Positions 9,337 to 21,508 are shown, counted from the stretch's first letter. The stretch is DNA of 64,000 nt from Aphanomyces cochlioides (GCA_019828595.1 JAHQRK010000019.1:1178001-1242000); one strand, 5' to 3'. The notes: a model not told the origin generated them from the sequence alone. Numbers and translations: made by a program.

Positions 9337-12300
9337 CTACTCCTTGTGAAGTCGAAGCTTCATGATGTGACCAAAGCGCTGGACTTTTTGCATTTTCTGG
9401 AGCGTCGTTCCATACGCGGCAGTTTGGTGCTTGGCGTTCAGGATATCTTGAAGAGATTCGAGCTTCTGTTCAAGGCCCACGCTGCTCTTTTGTCTACAAA
9501 AAAACAAAATCAAACTCTCAATCCAAGTGCAGGACAGACGAATAGCCTTCGTCGTCCAACGCTTTGTCGCTTTCTTTCTCTTTGACACCCATGTGAGAGC
9601 AAATAAGGTGATGGAGTCGCTGGCCTTGCTCTAGTTCAATTAGCCATTGAGGAGCCTATGTCACCAGAAAAGAACTGTTGCAATATTTTGGAGGATGATA
9701 CCTCGTGGAATTTGGTGGCAGCAACTGCAAGAGGAGATGCAGCGGTCTTTTGTATGGCATGAAGCTCCTTCTTGTGGAGGGCTAAATTGTGACGGTCCTG
9801 CGACTTGCGCATTTGAAGACACCAGTCCGTAGCATCTTCAAAATAGATCCATTCGTACATTGGAACCACGCATAACAAAGCCTGAGCACTGAGTTCTTTG
9901 GGAAACCTATGGCAAATCAACAATGGCCACTGCAAAGGACTGACCCAGTCTCGGCATAGTCATTTGCTTCTGCCTCCGTTGGAAAACAGCGAAAGACACA
10001 CAACGTCGGTTCAGAGCCATCGCCAACGACGAGAGTACTCACGCATGCAAAATTGTAGGGTTGTTTGAGCTCCATGGCCATGTGGTTGTGTTCAATGTCC
10101 TGCAGATTGAGAAGCTTTACTTTCTACTCCAGCCGCGTCAAGATAGGCACGAGGCTATTCTACGCACCTGCATCGTAGTGTTTGGCGGAGAATGACTCAA
10201 ATCAAGAGGCTCGATATAGCCGCATATATCTGTCATAATTGATGCAACAGCGTCCGCAGAGAGTGCAGACGCTGGACCTCTCTCTGTGATGAATTGGAAG
10301 GAGTTATCTAGGCCTAGTTTTACCTGGTGAACACTTGGTTGCTAATTTGTCGAGGCTCCCGTGGTCATGGAGATATTCTTGCATTTTCTCGTCGCAATAT
10401 GTCGTTGAGAGCATGTGATCAGTGTTAGTTGGAACAATGACATGTCTGCCCATCTCGACGATGAAAAACTCTACTGGGTGCTCATGTTTAAATGGGAGAG
10501 ATCGATAGGCGTAGGCATTCTCAAACGCCTCGACGTGGTTTGCAGCAACCACAGCTTGGTCGTGAGTGGCATATACGCCAATGACTCGGAAGGCTGGTTG
10601 CTTTGATCTTGGGTTGAGTTCTATGAGAAGTAAGTTGGACATTTATCTCGATGTTTTGATACCTTTGTTGGAGAGATTGATGACAACAAAGCCACATTGA
10701 AGAACTTGTGGAAGAGATTCCCGTTTGCTTGGAGAGCTCATAGACGGTTCATGAGCTCCTTTCTTCTTGGGAGATGTTCGACGATTTTTAGAAACAGACG
10801 GGAGTGAGAAGACAAAGTTTTCCGACATCGAGTCTGCGGGCGGCATGTTCCGTGCAGCTAATGAGTTAGTTAATCATGGACAAATTAATGTAGTTAAATG
10901 TACCCAAGTAGTTCAAGTAGACAATTGGGTTGCCTTCGTTGAGAACATCGATGGCGGTATTTGCATCATTTTCGACAGCTTGCTCAAGTAAGTCAATTCG
11001 TTTTGGGGTTAAGATATCAGGGTTGTAGTGAAGTGTATATCCAGCCAGCGTGTTTGTCGGCGGTGGAGTGGCTTGAGCCTTTAATGGACTAAGAAGCAAC
11101 AATTCGTTGCCTTCAACTAATTCCGTTGGTGGCAGGTCAGCCTGCAAAGCATCATTTTTAAGTCGCGTCTGCAGATATTACCTTGTTGATCGATGGAGTC
11201 TTAGCCTTGAGGCTAGGAATATGCTTCTGGCCCAGCCGCCGTTGGATTCGATCGAGGTTGGCCTCCTTTTGAACCACCTATCCGACTTATTTTTCTCCAA
11301 GTGCAATTGACATCCTACCTTTCGTTTGTATTCCTCCCACTTGAGTGTCTTGTACAGCTGGTCAAAGACAACAATGGGCTGTTTGTTTTGATGGGTGTGC
11401 GTACGCAGGGTTTCCCTTGCCATGCGAGACAAGCGGTTGAAAACGTCATATTTGGTTAAAATGAGCACCTACGCGATCGTTCAGACGACCAAATGTAGAA
11501 GAACTAACTTCAATTGGAGTTGATGCCGTCGCTGTGTCTGTACGCAAGACCACTTCGTTGAAATTCTTTCCTGTAGCTCTGTAGTCGTCAGTCAGTCAAA
11601 CGATGGAAAAAGATATTGTACGCATCATCGCCAAAAACATTGGAAGGCCCAAGTCGTGCCACAACGACGGAATACTTGTGATAGGACTTGGGATCCGTCA
11701 CAACACGAGAAATAACCACCTCGCCCCGAGTAATAAAGTAAATTTGAGTCGCCTTGTCGCCTATTCATTACCAATTTCACGATACAATGCTGTAAATTAA
11801 GTCTACCTTGCTTGAAGAAAGTCGTATTAGCAGCGCATCGTTGTTCGATCAATACATAGCTAAGTTCTTCCATCAGCTCAGACGTCCACTCTACAGATTG
11901 GAAGATTGGGATTCGATCAAGTAACTCCAATCGTTTCTGCATGTCTTCTTTCTGAAGCTTTTTCAAAATCGAGTTGTAATCCTTTTCAGAAATAATTAGG
12001 AGCTCGCATTGCTCGGTTGCCACGACAGTCGCACTTCTCAAGCCGTCCTCTACATATTTTAGCGACAAATCATCATGGTAGTTTACTCTTGATAAGAGCG
12101 AGGTCGCCAAAGTGACTGCCTTCGCCAAGATTTACAAGCTTTGCTTGGCCAGAACCACCGCGTTTGTCAGGTGCGTTGATCTTGACATCCACGGAGCCAC
12201 TCAGAATGACGTAGAATAATTTGCCCACTTCGCCTTCACGAAAGATTGTTGTATTTGCGTCGACATTAATCAAGTCGATGATCGTGCAAAGCTCTTGGAC

Positions 12301-13953
12301 AAATGTTTTTGGGAGTCCACGGAAAAACTTCAGCGTCTGGAGGAATGTGGCAAGTGTGACTAAATCGGCTTTTGACCTTGCACTAGGCTTCTTCTTGAGG
12401 ATTTTTAAGTATGTAGCGTGATTGCCCGCGACCACCTACAGGATATCTGTAACATGTGCCCAGCAACACGATTGAAACCTCGGACAATCGATTTGGTGGA
12501 GCAATTGATGCTTTGGCCAAGAAAGCTTGTTGATCTTCTTTGAGCATCACGTTGTAGTCATCACGACAGATAGATACGAGCTCTGTCGGAACTTTGGTCA
12601 CAATGGTTGCTACACATAGTTAGCAAGAATAGAAATGTATCAACAGACCTGCCCGCGGCTCATTGTTGAGTAGAGAGCGTTCGCCAAAAAACTCACCTTT
12701 GGAAATTAGCGAGATCCAGAGGATGTAGAATACCCTTGCCGATTTCACATACGACAACTTCGACGAATTCTCCCATAACTTTTTGACTCACTCGGACTTC
12801 AACTTTGCCTAAGGAATCGGCAGGATTTGCGGTAGTAGAACATATTCAAATACCTGAAAACACAATGTAGAGAGCATCGCCTTCTTCTCCCTATATTCTA
12901 AGTATTGAGTAATACAATAGATCGTCGTGTTCACTTGTTTGAATACAACTTCGTTGGCATAATATGCATGTAGCTTCATGCGTCGGCAGAGTAGAGTGAG
13001 CTACACAAAGCTATTGAGGTCCTGAATGGAATGCAAGAAAATTACCTCGACAGTTTGCAGTGACTCAAAATCTGTGCATGTGTTCAATTTTGTCTTTTGG
13101 AACCATGTCTTGAGAGCTTGAATGTCATTATTGGATCGATTTTCAGCACTTCGACCAAAAGCAGCACGACACGACTCGGCTAAGATCAAGTTGCGACCAT
13201 ATTCTGGATTCGATGCCTCCCGTTTTCTTTCTTCAATTGCTGCTTCTCTCGATGCCTTGAGAGGATCATTTAATAGACTAGCTAGGAAATATACCTCTCT
13301 GTGGTCATCGTCAGCTTCATGGGGTAGATTGTTTCTTGATCCAATCGATGACGACCAGTGCCGCATAGTTGCAGATTGCGGAAGTGGCTTGACAGTTCCA
13401 CTTCGCGTGGAAACTTTGTTGACGTATTGCTTGACTTTAGGACTCTTAAGAATATCTCGAAGCGATGTCTTCCTATATTCTTCGTTGTCATCGTTTGCCG
13501 ATTGCGATGAGCCTAAAATTGACATGAATAAATTCTCATGCTGTACAGACCTTCGATATTGGGCTGCATTGTTGACTTGCGCACAACGTTGGACCAAATA
13601 TTGGTCGTTTGAGATGATGTGTGGTTCAATGTAAGTGGAGGGGGCTTTGGGGTCGCAAGTTTCGGCAATTGGCAATTGGCCGAAACTTGCGTCACCTTGA
13701 CTGATTCATTGAGGGGAAGAGCCGATTCTGGTAGAACTGACGTTGGATTTTTTTGCGAGAGTACTTTGGTCACTTGAGCTCGCATCAAGACGTTTTTGAT
13801 CGTGAGCTGAAGCCGTTTCTTTCCCGCTCCAGTCGTTGTCGCAGCGGAATTTGGCTTGACTGGCTGACGCTCATCTTGTGCCTTTGGCTCATCGTTTTCA
13901 TCTTCCTCATCCAGCGCCTCGAGGTGTATCGGGTGCTTGGACTTTCTCTCCAT
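9337..13953 (-). CDS. Large protein with three cyclic-nucleotide-binding domains
   Basis: One gene of many short introns. An apparent end at 10866 disappears when a GT-AG intron (about 10866-10911, with CTAAC branch-like site) is removed, joining 'IVYLNYL' to 'AARNMPPADS'; this fuses what look like two genes 19 bp apart. After a disordered N-terminus come CNB1 ('GEEGDALYIVFSGKVEV', phosphate cassette 'FGERSLLNNEPRAAT'), CNB2 ('FREGEVGKLFYVILSG', 'FGDLALIK', 'RSATVVA') and CNB3 ('IYFITRGEVVISR', 'NVFGDDA'). CNB1 and CNB2 keep the cassette Arg and should bind cNMP; CNB3 is degenerate. The last about 430 residues hold two copies of an unrecognised module ('VIGVYATHDQAVVAANHVE' and 'LCVFRCFPTEAEANDYAE'). 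Similar multi-CNB proteins (CNBD2 type) occur in flagella; role here is inferred. Confidence 0.8.
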
Positions 13954-14104
13954 CGCAGTTGTGAAATTGAAACGACGGTTTCATCCTTTATCCGGTAATC
14001 CGGATAAAAATATGAAATATGATTGGTCGAAATAAATACAAGCTAACCAATCAGATCTTGTAAATCAAATCCATGGCAGTACAAACAAAGAAGTGCGGCG
14101 AAGG
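13954..14104. promoter_or_regulatory. 151-bp divergent promoter with TATCCGG palindrome and paired CCAAT boxes
   Basis: This is the whole space between the ATGs of the CNB gene (minus) and SURF1 (plus). It contains an inverted repeat TTATCCGG-N4-CCGGATAA at 13988-14007 and two oppositely oriented CCAAT boxes (GATTGG at 14021, CCAATC at 14046). Both are sites of known factor classes (Myb/SHAQKYF-type for GGATA, NF-Y for CCAAT); their use here is inference. Confidence 0.5.
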
Positions 14105-15063
14105 ATGCAGCGCGGCCAACAAGTTGGGATTGCGCTCTTCTCTTCGATCGTGGCGGGGACTGCCAGTATGGGCGTCTGGCAGGTAACTTATATTGAAATG
14201 GATGTACTCATGCTGATAATATGCAGACGAACCGCTACATGTGGAAAGTGGACTTGATCGAGCAGCGGAAGAAACACCTCGATGCACCAGTGCAACCGCT
14301 TCCGAACGATGCTACGTTTGGAAATGCACCAGAAGACTTGGAATTTCGTCCGCTTGAGCTGGAAGGAAAGTTTGTCCCCAATACGACGTTCTACTTGTGT
14401 ACGTGAGCCATGTATATGCTCCTGTGCTACGAACAACATTAGACCCGCGATCACCTCCAATTGATATGCAAGACACGAAAGGACGTGTTACCTCTGGCGG
14501 ATATATCTACCAGCTCTTCCAGCGACCCAATGGGACATCCGTCATGGTGAACCGTGGATGGTTGCCCAAAGCAGATATGGAAGAGCATATGAAGCTCCCT
14601 GACGCACCAAGCAAGACGGAAAAAATTGTCGGACTCATCGTTCAAGGAGAAGAGGTTCGTTTAAACATGCCAAATGATACCAACATGGCGCTTTATCCTT
14701 AGGAGAAGACATTTTCTCCACCGAACGAACCTCAGAAGCGTCATTTTTTCTGGCTAGACCAACCACAACTAGCTAAAGCTATGGGAAACACCGAGTATGT
14801 ACCAGTCTTAGTGGATCAGTTGGCAAACGAGGACGAAGCGCGTCCTGTGGGTGAACCTCTTCGCAAGATGAAGCAAAATTACTTGGAATTCTACATGACG
14901 CCATGGAAACATGCCATGTATGCTGGCATTTGGTATTGTCCAACAATATTCACTGCAATTAATATTGTGATTTAGGTACACTCTGGCCATTTTGGGAACC
15001 GGCATGGTGTTCCATCGTTTCCGATCCACAGCTCGCCGTGCTGCCAAGTCCAAGTCCGCCTAG
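14105..15063 (+). CDS. SURF1: SURF1, cytochrome c oxidase assembly factor
   Basis: Five exons (introns near 14184-14226, 14400-14443, 14656-14703 and 14928-14975). The start at 14105 is chosen because only that frame gives a first transmembrane helix running into 'SMGVWQTNRYMWK', the G-x-W-Q-x-x-R-x-x-W-K signature of the family; the ATG at 14074 is in another frame. Further family blocks are 'FRPLELEGKFVPN', 'VMVNRGWLPK' and 'WLDQPQLAKAMG', with a second helix 'AMYAGIWYTLAILGTGMVFH' before a basic tail. SURF1 sits in the inner mitochondrial membrane and helps insert heme a into Cox1. Length about 250 aa fits. It is divergent from the CNB gene. Confidence 0.9.
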
Positions 15064-15474
15064 ACTACTGTCTCCACTGCCAATCCTTTTGTAACCTTGA
15101 ACAAGACTTGTAGCTCAGCTACATGAATCCTCTCGTGTGTTCACCTGGTGCATCTCTCAAATAACACAAAATTTGAGGACGCCAAAGGTGTCGGACTGGT
15201 ATTCAACTTATCCTTGTCACTCTTTCTTGTCGCCGAGAACCATGAAGCAGCTCAAACCTTGCCAAAGCCCACAGAATGTACTCTTCCACAACATCTCTTT
15301 CTATTGGGACAAGGTCAATTTTATGAATATTTGATTGGATATAATTCTCTTTAAATGGCCTGTGATTGGCTTAAATTGCAAAATATCAATTTTATTGGAT
15401 AATAAAATAATATTTTAGCCAATAGAAATGGACGATGGACTTCATATCAATCTTGCAAGTTCCCCCTGTGAGAA
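15064..15474. other. SURF1-CSN6 spacer, no gene seen
   Basis: About 410 bp. AT-rich at its right end, with GATTGG at about 15331 and TGATTGG at about 15363 and an AGCCAATAG at 15417, i.e. paired CCAAT-type boxes 60-140 bp in front of the CSN6 ATG. No coding potential recognised. Confidence 0.4.
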
Positions 15475-16647
15475 ATGAGCGCTCCGACGATTTCGCCCGA
15501 GGATGTGACGGTCAAGACCGATGAAAACGAGCACATGAATGAAGCTACGGCGAGCGAAGGGCGCCTTGATGTGGGGATTCATCCGTTGGTACTCATGAAT
15601 CTCTGCGATCACTGGACGCGTACGCAATCGAGCGGTCCAACGTCAACACCCAAGCCAGTCGTGGGTGCCCTCTTTGGCATTCAAAAGGGACGAGACATCA
15701 ATGTCATGGACTCATTTGAACTTCCCACAGCGCACGAGTTGAGCTCATCTGACTCGAATATGAGCTTGAAAACGTTCTTGACGCAACGCACGGAGCAATT
15801 CGCAACTGTCTATCCTGGCTTTGAGTTTCTTGGATGGTATGCCGTGCAGGACAAGATCCAAGCGTCGGATTTAACCACACATCGCATGGTACATCCCTTA
15901 TCTATTCACATGGAGCACCCTCATGTTGACTGATCTAGTTTATGGAGTTCAACGAGTCGCCGCTTTTCCTTGTCCTCGACCCTACGCCACCTCCAGCGAA
16001 CAAAGACAACGTCAAAGTTAAGCTTCCTCTTGCGCTTTACGAGTCGGAATTGCATGTGGTCAACAATTCGCCCACCATGTTGTTTGTAAAAGCTCCATTC
16101 AAAGTCCACACGACGGAATCGGAAGGCATTGCATTGGATCACATTTCCAAAGTTGCGCCGACGAATGCCACTACGCAATCATCCTGTATCTAACCAAGCC
16201 GTACGCTTGAACTAACACTCAAAGAATAGTGCACGGCAGCTTGGGCAGCCTCCGCGACGCGATTCAAATGCTCGACAAGCAACTTGGCGTGCTTCGGCGT
16301 TTCTTGGAAGCCACCAAGAATAGTTCCTCCTCGATCCGCTCCCAAGCTTGACGAGTATCTGTAGGTGAAATTCCCGTGGATCATCAACTGCTTCGTCAAG
16401 TTGCAAGCAGCTGCCAGCAGCTTCCGGCCATGAAGGCGGAGCTCTTCGATCTCTCCTTCTCTCGGGTAAATTCCCCCAAAGTGCCATTTGCCTCACTGTC
16501 GTGATGCAGGAACTCAACGACACATTGCTCGTCACGTACTTGGCCACGATCACGAAAGGCATTGCATGTACCCATGCGATTATGGACAAATTTGCCATCG
16601 CTCAAGACCGTGGACATCCTCATCGCGGCACGGCTCCCATGCTTTAG
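15475..16647 (+). CDS. CSN6: COP9 signalosome subunit 6 (MPN- domain)
   Basis: Start ATG 15475; introns near 15889-15939, 16184-16230, 16319-16362 and 16460-16503. The acceptor at 16230 is chosen because nearer ones create a stop. The MPN domain reads 'HPLVLMNLCDHWTR' and 'VVGALFGIQKGRDINVMDSF', with no H-x-H-x10-D metal site, as expected for the inactive MPN subunits CSN6 and eIF3f. 'ESEGIALDHISK' is the CSN6-type motif after the MPN core. The C-terminal helices ('SLRDAIQMLDKQLGVLRRF', 'ELNDTLLVTYLATITKG') form the bundle of the complex. CSN6 pairs with CSN5 in the deneddylase that removes NEDD8 from cullins. Its stop codon overlaps the stop of the convergent methyltransferase gene. Confidence 0.85.
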
Positions 16648-18135
16648 CTCTTTAATCGGATCGTGTAATGCTCGTACTTGAGTTCATTGGCATCCCAGAC
16701 CGACTCGAGGAGCTGTGGCCCATCGGGTAATGTTTCGACGGCAACAATCTGTGTCTCGAATGGCGGGGCAAGGAGCAATTCCTGCAGCCGGACGACACCA
16801 AATCGACTGTGACTTGTAGCATTCACCAAGTACGCCACGCCTACAGCACACGACCGCACGTCATCCTTGTCGTCCACGGATTCGCTTGCGCACCTGAAGG
16901 TTTCAATCGCGTCTTGATGACATTGGCAAACCCTTCGGCGGTCGTTGGATCGCAAATGATGTCGCTCGCAATGACCATATCGACACGAGGAGCCTGAATG
17001 ACAACGGTGATGAAGAGGTCGACGAGCGATGCAGTACTTCGTCGTCGAGGTGATCCCAGTCGAGATGCTCGACGGCCGCCATTTCTTGCATTTGATTCAG
17101 GCCGACGTTGTACGTGAGAGCGAGAAGTGTGTCTTGCTGGTAGTCTGTCAGGATGGTCTTGCGGCTGTATGAAGCAGCCACGATGCCACTGAGACCGAGA
17201 CCGCTACCGACTTCGAGCACAGTTTGCTCAAGGAAGAGTTCACTAACAACACGGTTGACGCGATGGCGGAAGGGAATCCTGTGTACCGATGGAGATGGAT
17301 CCAGCGAGCTAGAATGACAGCAGCTCCCCAGAGGAGATAACCTGTCTTGGGCTGGCCAGTCATGCGTCGTTTGACAGCGCGGATGAGCACGACGCGTTCG
17401 TCTTGCGAATCTTCATCGCGAGGATCTCGTGGAAGTGGTTGGAGTTGAGGCCACTGGCGAGTCGGTCGCTCCAGCGGAAGTGTTCTACGAGCGACGGTGA
17501 GTCTTGGAGGACAGGTAGCAAATCGTTGGTACTTGCAGGGAAAGGAAATGTTTAGTCCTGTCGTGTTGCAATTGTGCGTTGAACTATTGACAACGACGAG
17601 AGACGCGGCCTAGCAATCGATCAAACGACGTCGCTGGCGAAGGATATTTACTTCTTGAATGCGGTCGTTCTCATGGACGAGGAGCTTTAGAAGAAGCCCG
17701 TGAATACCCAACTGAGCTATACAAGGAGAGCAATAAGCTACGGTCAGTAGATCATTAGATGTACCAGCATGGACGGCATTGTCTTCGTCAAGGACAACCT
17801 CGGCAACGATCGCTAGGAGCTACATATCCATATAAAGTTCATTGTGGAAAGAAGAGAGAGAACATACGTTCTCTGCAGTTACGACAGCGTCTTCAGTTGG
17901 CTCACGCTGTTTGAGGAAGGAAGCGAGCTCGGTCTTGGCGTACTCCAAGAAGCCAGCTAGACCAGCATTCGAATGAGATTCACGTCGAACGAACACCAGA
18001 AACGGACGCACCTACGCCGAGGAAGCAACGGCCCATCGGATCCTGCGCTAAAGCCTCGATTTCGCTCATGGAATGTGCCACCAGGGCCGCTTGAATGCGC
18101 GCAACGAGAGCGTCGAGCGCGCGCTTTGTCCACAT
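16644..18135 (-). CDS. ARM-like domain plus METTL21-type protein methyltransferase
   Basis: Multi-exon from ATG 18135 (an upstream GTG is not used). The N-terminal about 150 residues are helical and read like armadillo repeats ('NLLAIVAEVVLDEDNAVHAA', 'LLLKLLVHENDRIQEAASLV', 'LLPVLQDSPSLVEHF'). After an intron the frame gives 'KTGYLLWGAAVILARWI', then SAM motif I 'VLEVGSGLGLSGIVAAS', acidic loop 'LTDYQQDTL', and 'VDMVIASDIICDP', the D-x-I-x position of the METTL21/FAM86 lysine methyltransferases. Family members methylate Lys on HSP70, VCP or eEF2; substrate cannot be told here. The intron at about 17431-17474 is needed to join the ARM part to 'SQDERVVLIRAVKRRM'. The gene overlaps CSN6 tail to tail by 4 bp. 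Confidence 0.8.
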
Positions 18136-18655
18136 TGTCGCTACCGGTGTCGATACCGTCACTGGAACTTTTCAATTGTCTGCCAATCAAGAATCTCCGG
18201 ATAGTGACGTGTCACTATCTCCATTTTTAAAATCTTGACAGACACGACGACCACGGCATGGGTTCCCCAGCGGATTCCACCGCAAGCTAGCTCCATCCAG
18301 CGCTCTTCTGTGGCACAATCGGCGCTTCTAACGATAGTCTAGGGCTCTCCGATCTTTCAGGATGGATGGAGTTTGAATTGGAGAGAGCAACAATGTAGCC
18401 AGTGCTGGAGGTTTGGCGAAGAACAACATCACAGAGGTCAAGTTGTCAACGTCAAACACCTGACGACGCACTGGAAAGTCTACGTTGCTTGTCTTTCTAA
18501 TCTCAGTGGAGTTTGACCTCGCTGTGGATGGATTCTCCGACGAGTAACGCTGTCTGTCCAGCGCTCCTTGTTGAGTTTGTCTCTTTTGGATCTTTGTGTC
18601 ATCGGATGAAACGGACTTCTCACGACGACACACAAAGCGCGCTACAAAGTTGGCG

Positions 18656-19309
18656 ATGAAGTGCGAACCTTCGCGGCCGTCCAAGATCCCACGACGTATG
18701 GAATTTGCAGAGAGAAGGAAAGATCCACGACGACGGACGAAATGGTCGGCCAAAGCACCGACATCATCCAAACCCTGTCGGCTCGTGGCGCAATCAAATC
18801 GGAAGCGACGATGTACTCCATTGTCACCGACCTTTCTACTGTGCTTTGAAGATGTTGTTGCGCGGCGAAGACAGCGGCAAGCTATGCAGCCTTCAAAGAC
18901 AACAGAACCGACGATCACAACTGCCGAGAGGAAAGCAATCTTTGCACACATTCGGAAAATGCCGCCGTGGCGAGAACGGGTCGCGCACTGCATGAAACAG
19001 CGACAAGAACGAGCGACCCTTGAAGACAGCGACGAGACAGCAGACGAGAGCGTGTCCAGCAGCAGCAGCAGCAGTGGTGGTAGTGGCGAAGCTTATGACG
19101 AAGATTACGAGGTGGAATTCATCGAAGAAGAAGACGAGGAAGAGGTCGAGCCGCCATTTCTTGCGGACCTGGAAACGCTGTTGAGGCGGCGCCAAGTCCG
19201 ACTGAGCCACCGCGCGTGGGTCGAGACAGATCCATTGCAAGTCATGTTTACAGACTTTTACAAACTCATGGAGGACGTTGTCGACGGCAGGCAGCCGTTC
19301 TCATCATAA
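18656..19309 (+). CDS. Hypothetical protein with acidic C-terminus, 5' structure unresolved
   Basis: The 3' end is convincing: a Ser-rich then strongly acidic stretch ('YEVEFIEEEDEEEVEPPF') followed by 'LSHRAWVETDPLQVMFTDFY' to TAA 19307-19309. Upstream, two frames both look coding. One is very basic; the other reads 'ARYKVGDEVRTFAAV', which resembles the first strand of a Tudor- or chromo-barrel-like domain and would need an intron near 18841-18901 to join. Coding-like sequence also appears at 18361-18470 ('WSLNWREQQCSQCWRF'). The true start and exon number are unknown; 18656 is only the first ATG in the terminal frame. A 221-codon open frame on the minus strand over 18328-18993 is judged a shadow. 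No function assigned. Confidence 0.4.
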   Translation: MKCEPSRPSKIPRRMEFAERRKDPRRRTKWSAKAPTSSKPCRLVAQSNRKRRCTPLSPTFLLCFEDVVARRRQRQAMQPSKTTEPTITTAERKAIFAHIRKMPPWRERVAHCMKQRQERATLEDSDETADESVSSSSSSSGGSGEAYDEDYEVEFIEEEDEEEVEPPFLADLETLLRRRQVRLSHRAWVETDPLQVMFTDFYKLMEDVVDGRQPFSS

Positions 19310-19383
19310 AGAGTACTAGTAGTACAATTTAGAATACATTTTCAATGCAATGTGTGGACAGGAATGGCGCGGTGACATGGCGG

Positions 19384-20734
19384 CTAGACAGTGATGAAGA
19401 TCTTCTTGTGTGCCATCCAAACTGCAATCAGCGTCCAGCTAGACGAAGACATGAGATCCTTTGCCAGCATTGACGTACCAGATAGCACCGCCGAGGTTGC
19501 TCAGGACGCGATCTGTCTTGGAATCGTCATCGATATCCCAACCAAAGGGAACATGCTGCCCCAAAACTTCATGCTACAATCGATTGTGAGCTCCAATGAC
19601 GACAGATTGAAGACAAACCCCAACGTAGAGCGCGATGGCGTTCATTCCGTTCTGCTTGAACGGCGTGCCGTACCAGAAGGCATATTTGTCAACGACGAGA
19701 TACATGGTGCAAAGCACAAGACTCGCAATCCCAGACACGGTCAGGACGAACGACAAGCTCCACAGTTGCTTGTTGAGTGGAATCGTCCCGCCTTCAACTC
19801 GAAAGCCAGCAAGGCCAAGCCCGATCAGCATGAGCACAACGCCAGAACCTGTCAAGATCGCGACTTTATGCGTCTAAGATGCGGAGTTGAGTGTCCAGTC
19901 CATTGAAGTGTTGAAGCTTACCCAGACTTTGGCGTTGAGGAAGAAGCCGCCCGTGACGTAGCCGATGTAGGCCATGAAGGCGACCATGAACCAGTTGAGG
20001 AAACCCTCAGGGTCATTCGTGCCGGGGATGTACAAGTGATCATCGCTAAAGATTTTCTGGTCGATGTAGTAGTGAGCGCCGCCCGTGCAGCCTTCAATCT
20101 CATTCCCTACGACATTGGAATTCAAATCAAGGATGGAAAGAAGGGAGCTACCGATGTAACCCGTCGGACATCCAGGCACAGGTAAGCAGAAAGTGATGAG
20201 AAGGTTCGTCAAGACGAGAGAGCCGATGAAGCTGCCTTCGATGATGCGTTGTTGCCATGGCCGCGTGTCGGACTTGAGGACGAGACCGAGGACAATCGCG
20301 ACAGTTGTCATGAAGAAGGCGAATGCAAACGACTGGAGGACGCCAGTGATACGCCCCGTCTTGAGGTTGCGAAAGTTGTTGACGACAAGACCGAGGAGGA
20401 AGAGTTTGACGGAGCGGATCAAGCTATCAAGGAGGATTCTCCAAAGTGGCGTGCCTTTCTTTGCATGAGATGCCATGCTGATGTTCATTGTGACGCCCAT
20501 GATCCACGCAAAGCACGGGAAGACGCAGTCTGCAGGCTCAAGGCCGTTCCACGCGACGTGTGTGAATGCTTTCAAGCCGCCGCCGCCAAGGTTGACAAAG
20601 ATCATGGCAAAGATCGTGATGCCGCGGAAGACATCCAAGCAAACGACACGCACGCGCTTGTCCGCATTGCGTGGTCGTCCGTCAAGGAGAGGTTCTTCCA
20701 CCATCTCTGGCATTTGACAGACTGTGTGCGGCAT
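19384..20734 (-). CDS. HGSNAT-type transmembrane acetyltransferase, copy A
   Basis: Heparan-alpha-glucosaminide N-acetyltransferase family (DUF5009/YeiB-like). From ATG 20734, introns at about 20106-20151, 19874-19921, 19570-19614 and near 19441-19480 give about 410 aa. Signatures: 'RVVCLDVFRGITIF', 'FTHVAWNGLEPADCVFPCF' with the His that carries the acetyl group in HGSNAT, 'WIMGVTMNISMASHAKKG', 'NDPEGFLNWFMVAF' and the C-terminal 'LIAVWMAHKKIFITV'. About ten membrane helices. The family moves acetyl from cytosolic acetyl-CoA to a glycan amine across a membrane. Oomycetes lack heparan sulfate as far as known, so the substrate is open. The start has no signal peptide or luminal domain. Head-to-head with copy B. 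Confidence 0.85.
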
Positions 20735-21508
20735 CGTGATTGCGAGAATGAAAATGGGATCCTGGAAGCAACAGATTGTTCGTTACAGTACGCGGCCCGA
20801 GGAAGGTTTGATTGGGTGCAGCATCTTGTGGATGGCGTCGAAACGAGAAGAGCACGACAGAGAACACTCTGCGAGCTATTTCCATCCTCTCCTTGCGCTA
20901 ATTTTGGGATGCTTGCCACCGCACGTTGCGCGTTTTTCACTCCCAGGGACTCCATCACCCAAGCTTTTGCCGTTCGTCATACGATCGAACGACACAATTC
21001 AAGAGCGGACAAGGAGGAAGACTCGTCAAGCGAAAGGCAAAAAGGTGTTCATCAAGAGAATAGCGCTATCGAAGGCAGTCTGGAAGCAAGTCGTCCTTGT
21101 GGACTTGAGCTTGAAGCCTCCTGACCCTCCATTTCACATCTCGTGATTTCGAACGATTCAAGAAACAAACACATGGAGTCGAAACGCCCAAGTGCGATGC
21201 AAGACCTGGCTCAAGATCGATGTTGCAATGCCTACGGAGGAGCGTTCTGTCGCTAGCAGATCTTTGGAGCCATGTTGTGCACTTCTCAAGCGCCACGGTG
21301 TCATGGGCCATGGTTGGAATTCTGGTGAAGTCAGCCACCTTCTTCAAAGACTTTTGTCTTGACCACATCATCCAAATGCAAATGTTGACAAGCGGCAGGA
21401 AGATGCATGGAGGCAAAGGAGTGACGAAGAGCTCACGACAATTGCGTTGACGACGCACTTGGAGTTGAATTCAGTGCTCGTTTGTGGCGACACAACACCG
21501 AGACATGA
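20735..21508. other. Spacer between HGSNAT copies A and B, no confident gene
   Basis: Open frames occur on both strands (for example minus 21066-21458, 130 codons) but none shows a domain or a plausible splice structure. The first about 220 bp are presumably the 5' region of copy A. Confidence 0.3.

Noticed and set aside
14074..14183. ATG at 14074 as SURF1 start
   Set aside because: That frame does not join the G-x-W-Q motif; the frame from 14105 does and gives the first membrane helix.
18328..18993. 221-codon minus-strand ORF
   Set aside because: Its residues are those expected from antisense of a basic plus-strand exon, it has no domain or splice logic, and the plus strand has a convincing acidic C-terminus.
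20249..21124. 291-codon plus-strand ORF over HGSNAT copy A
   Set aside because: Antisense shadow of a gene with clear family motifs on the minus strand.
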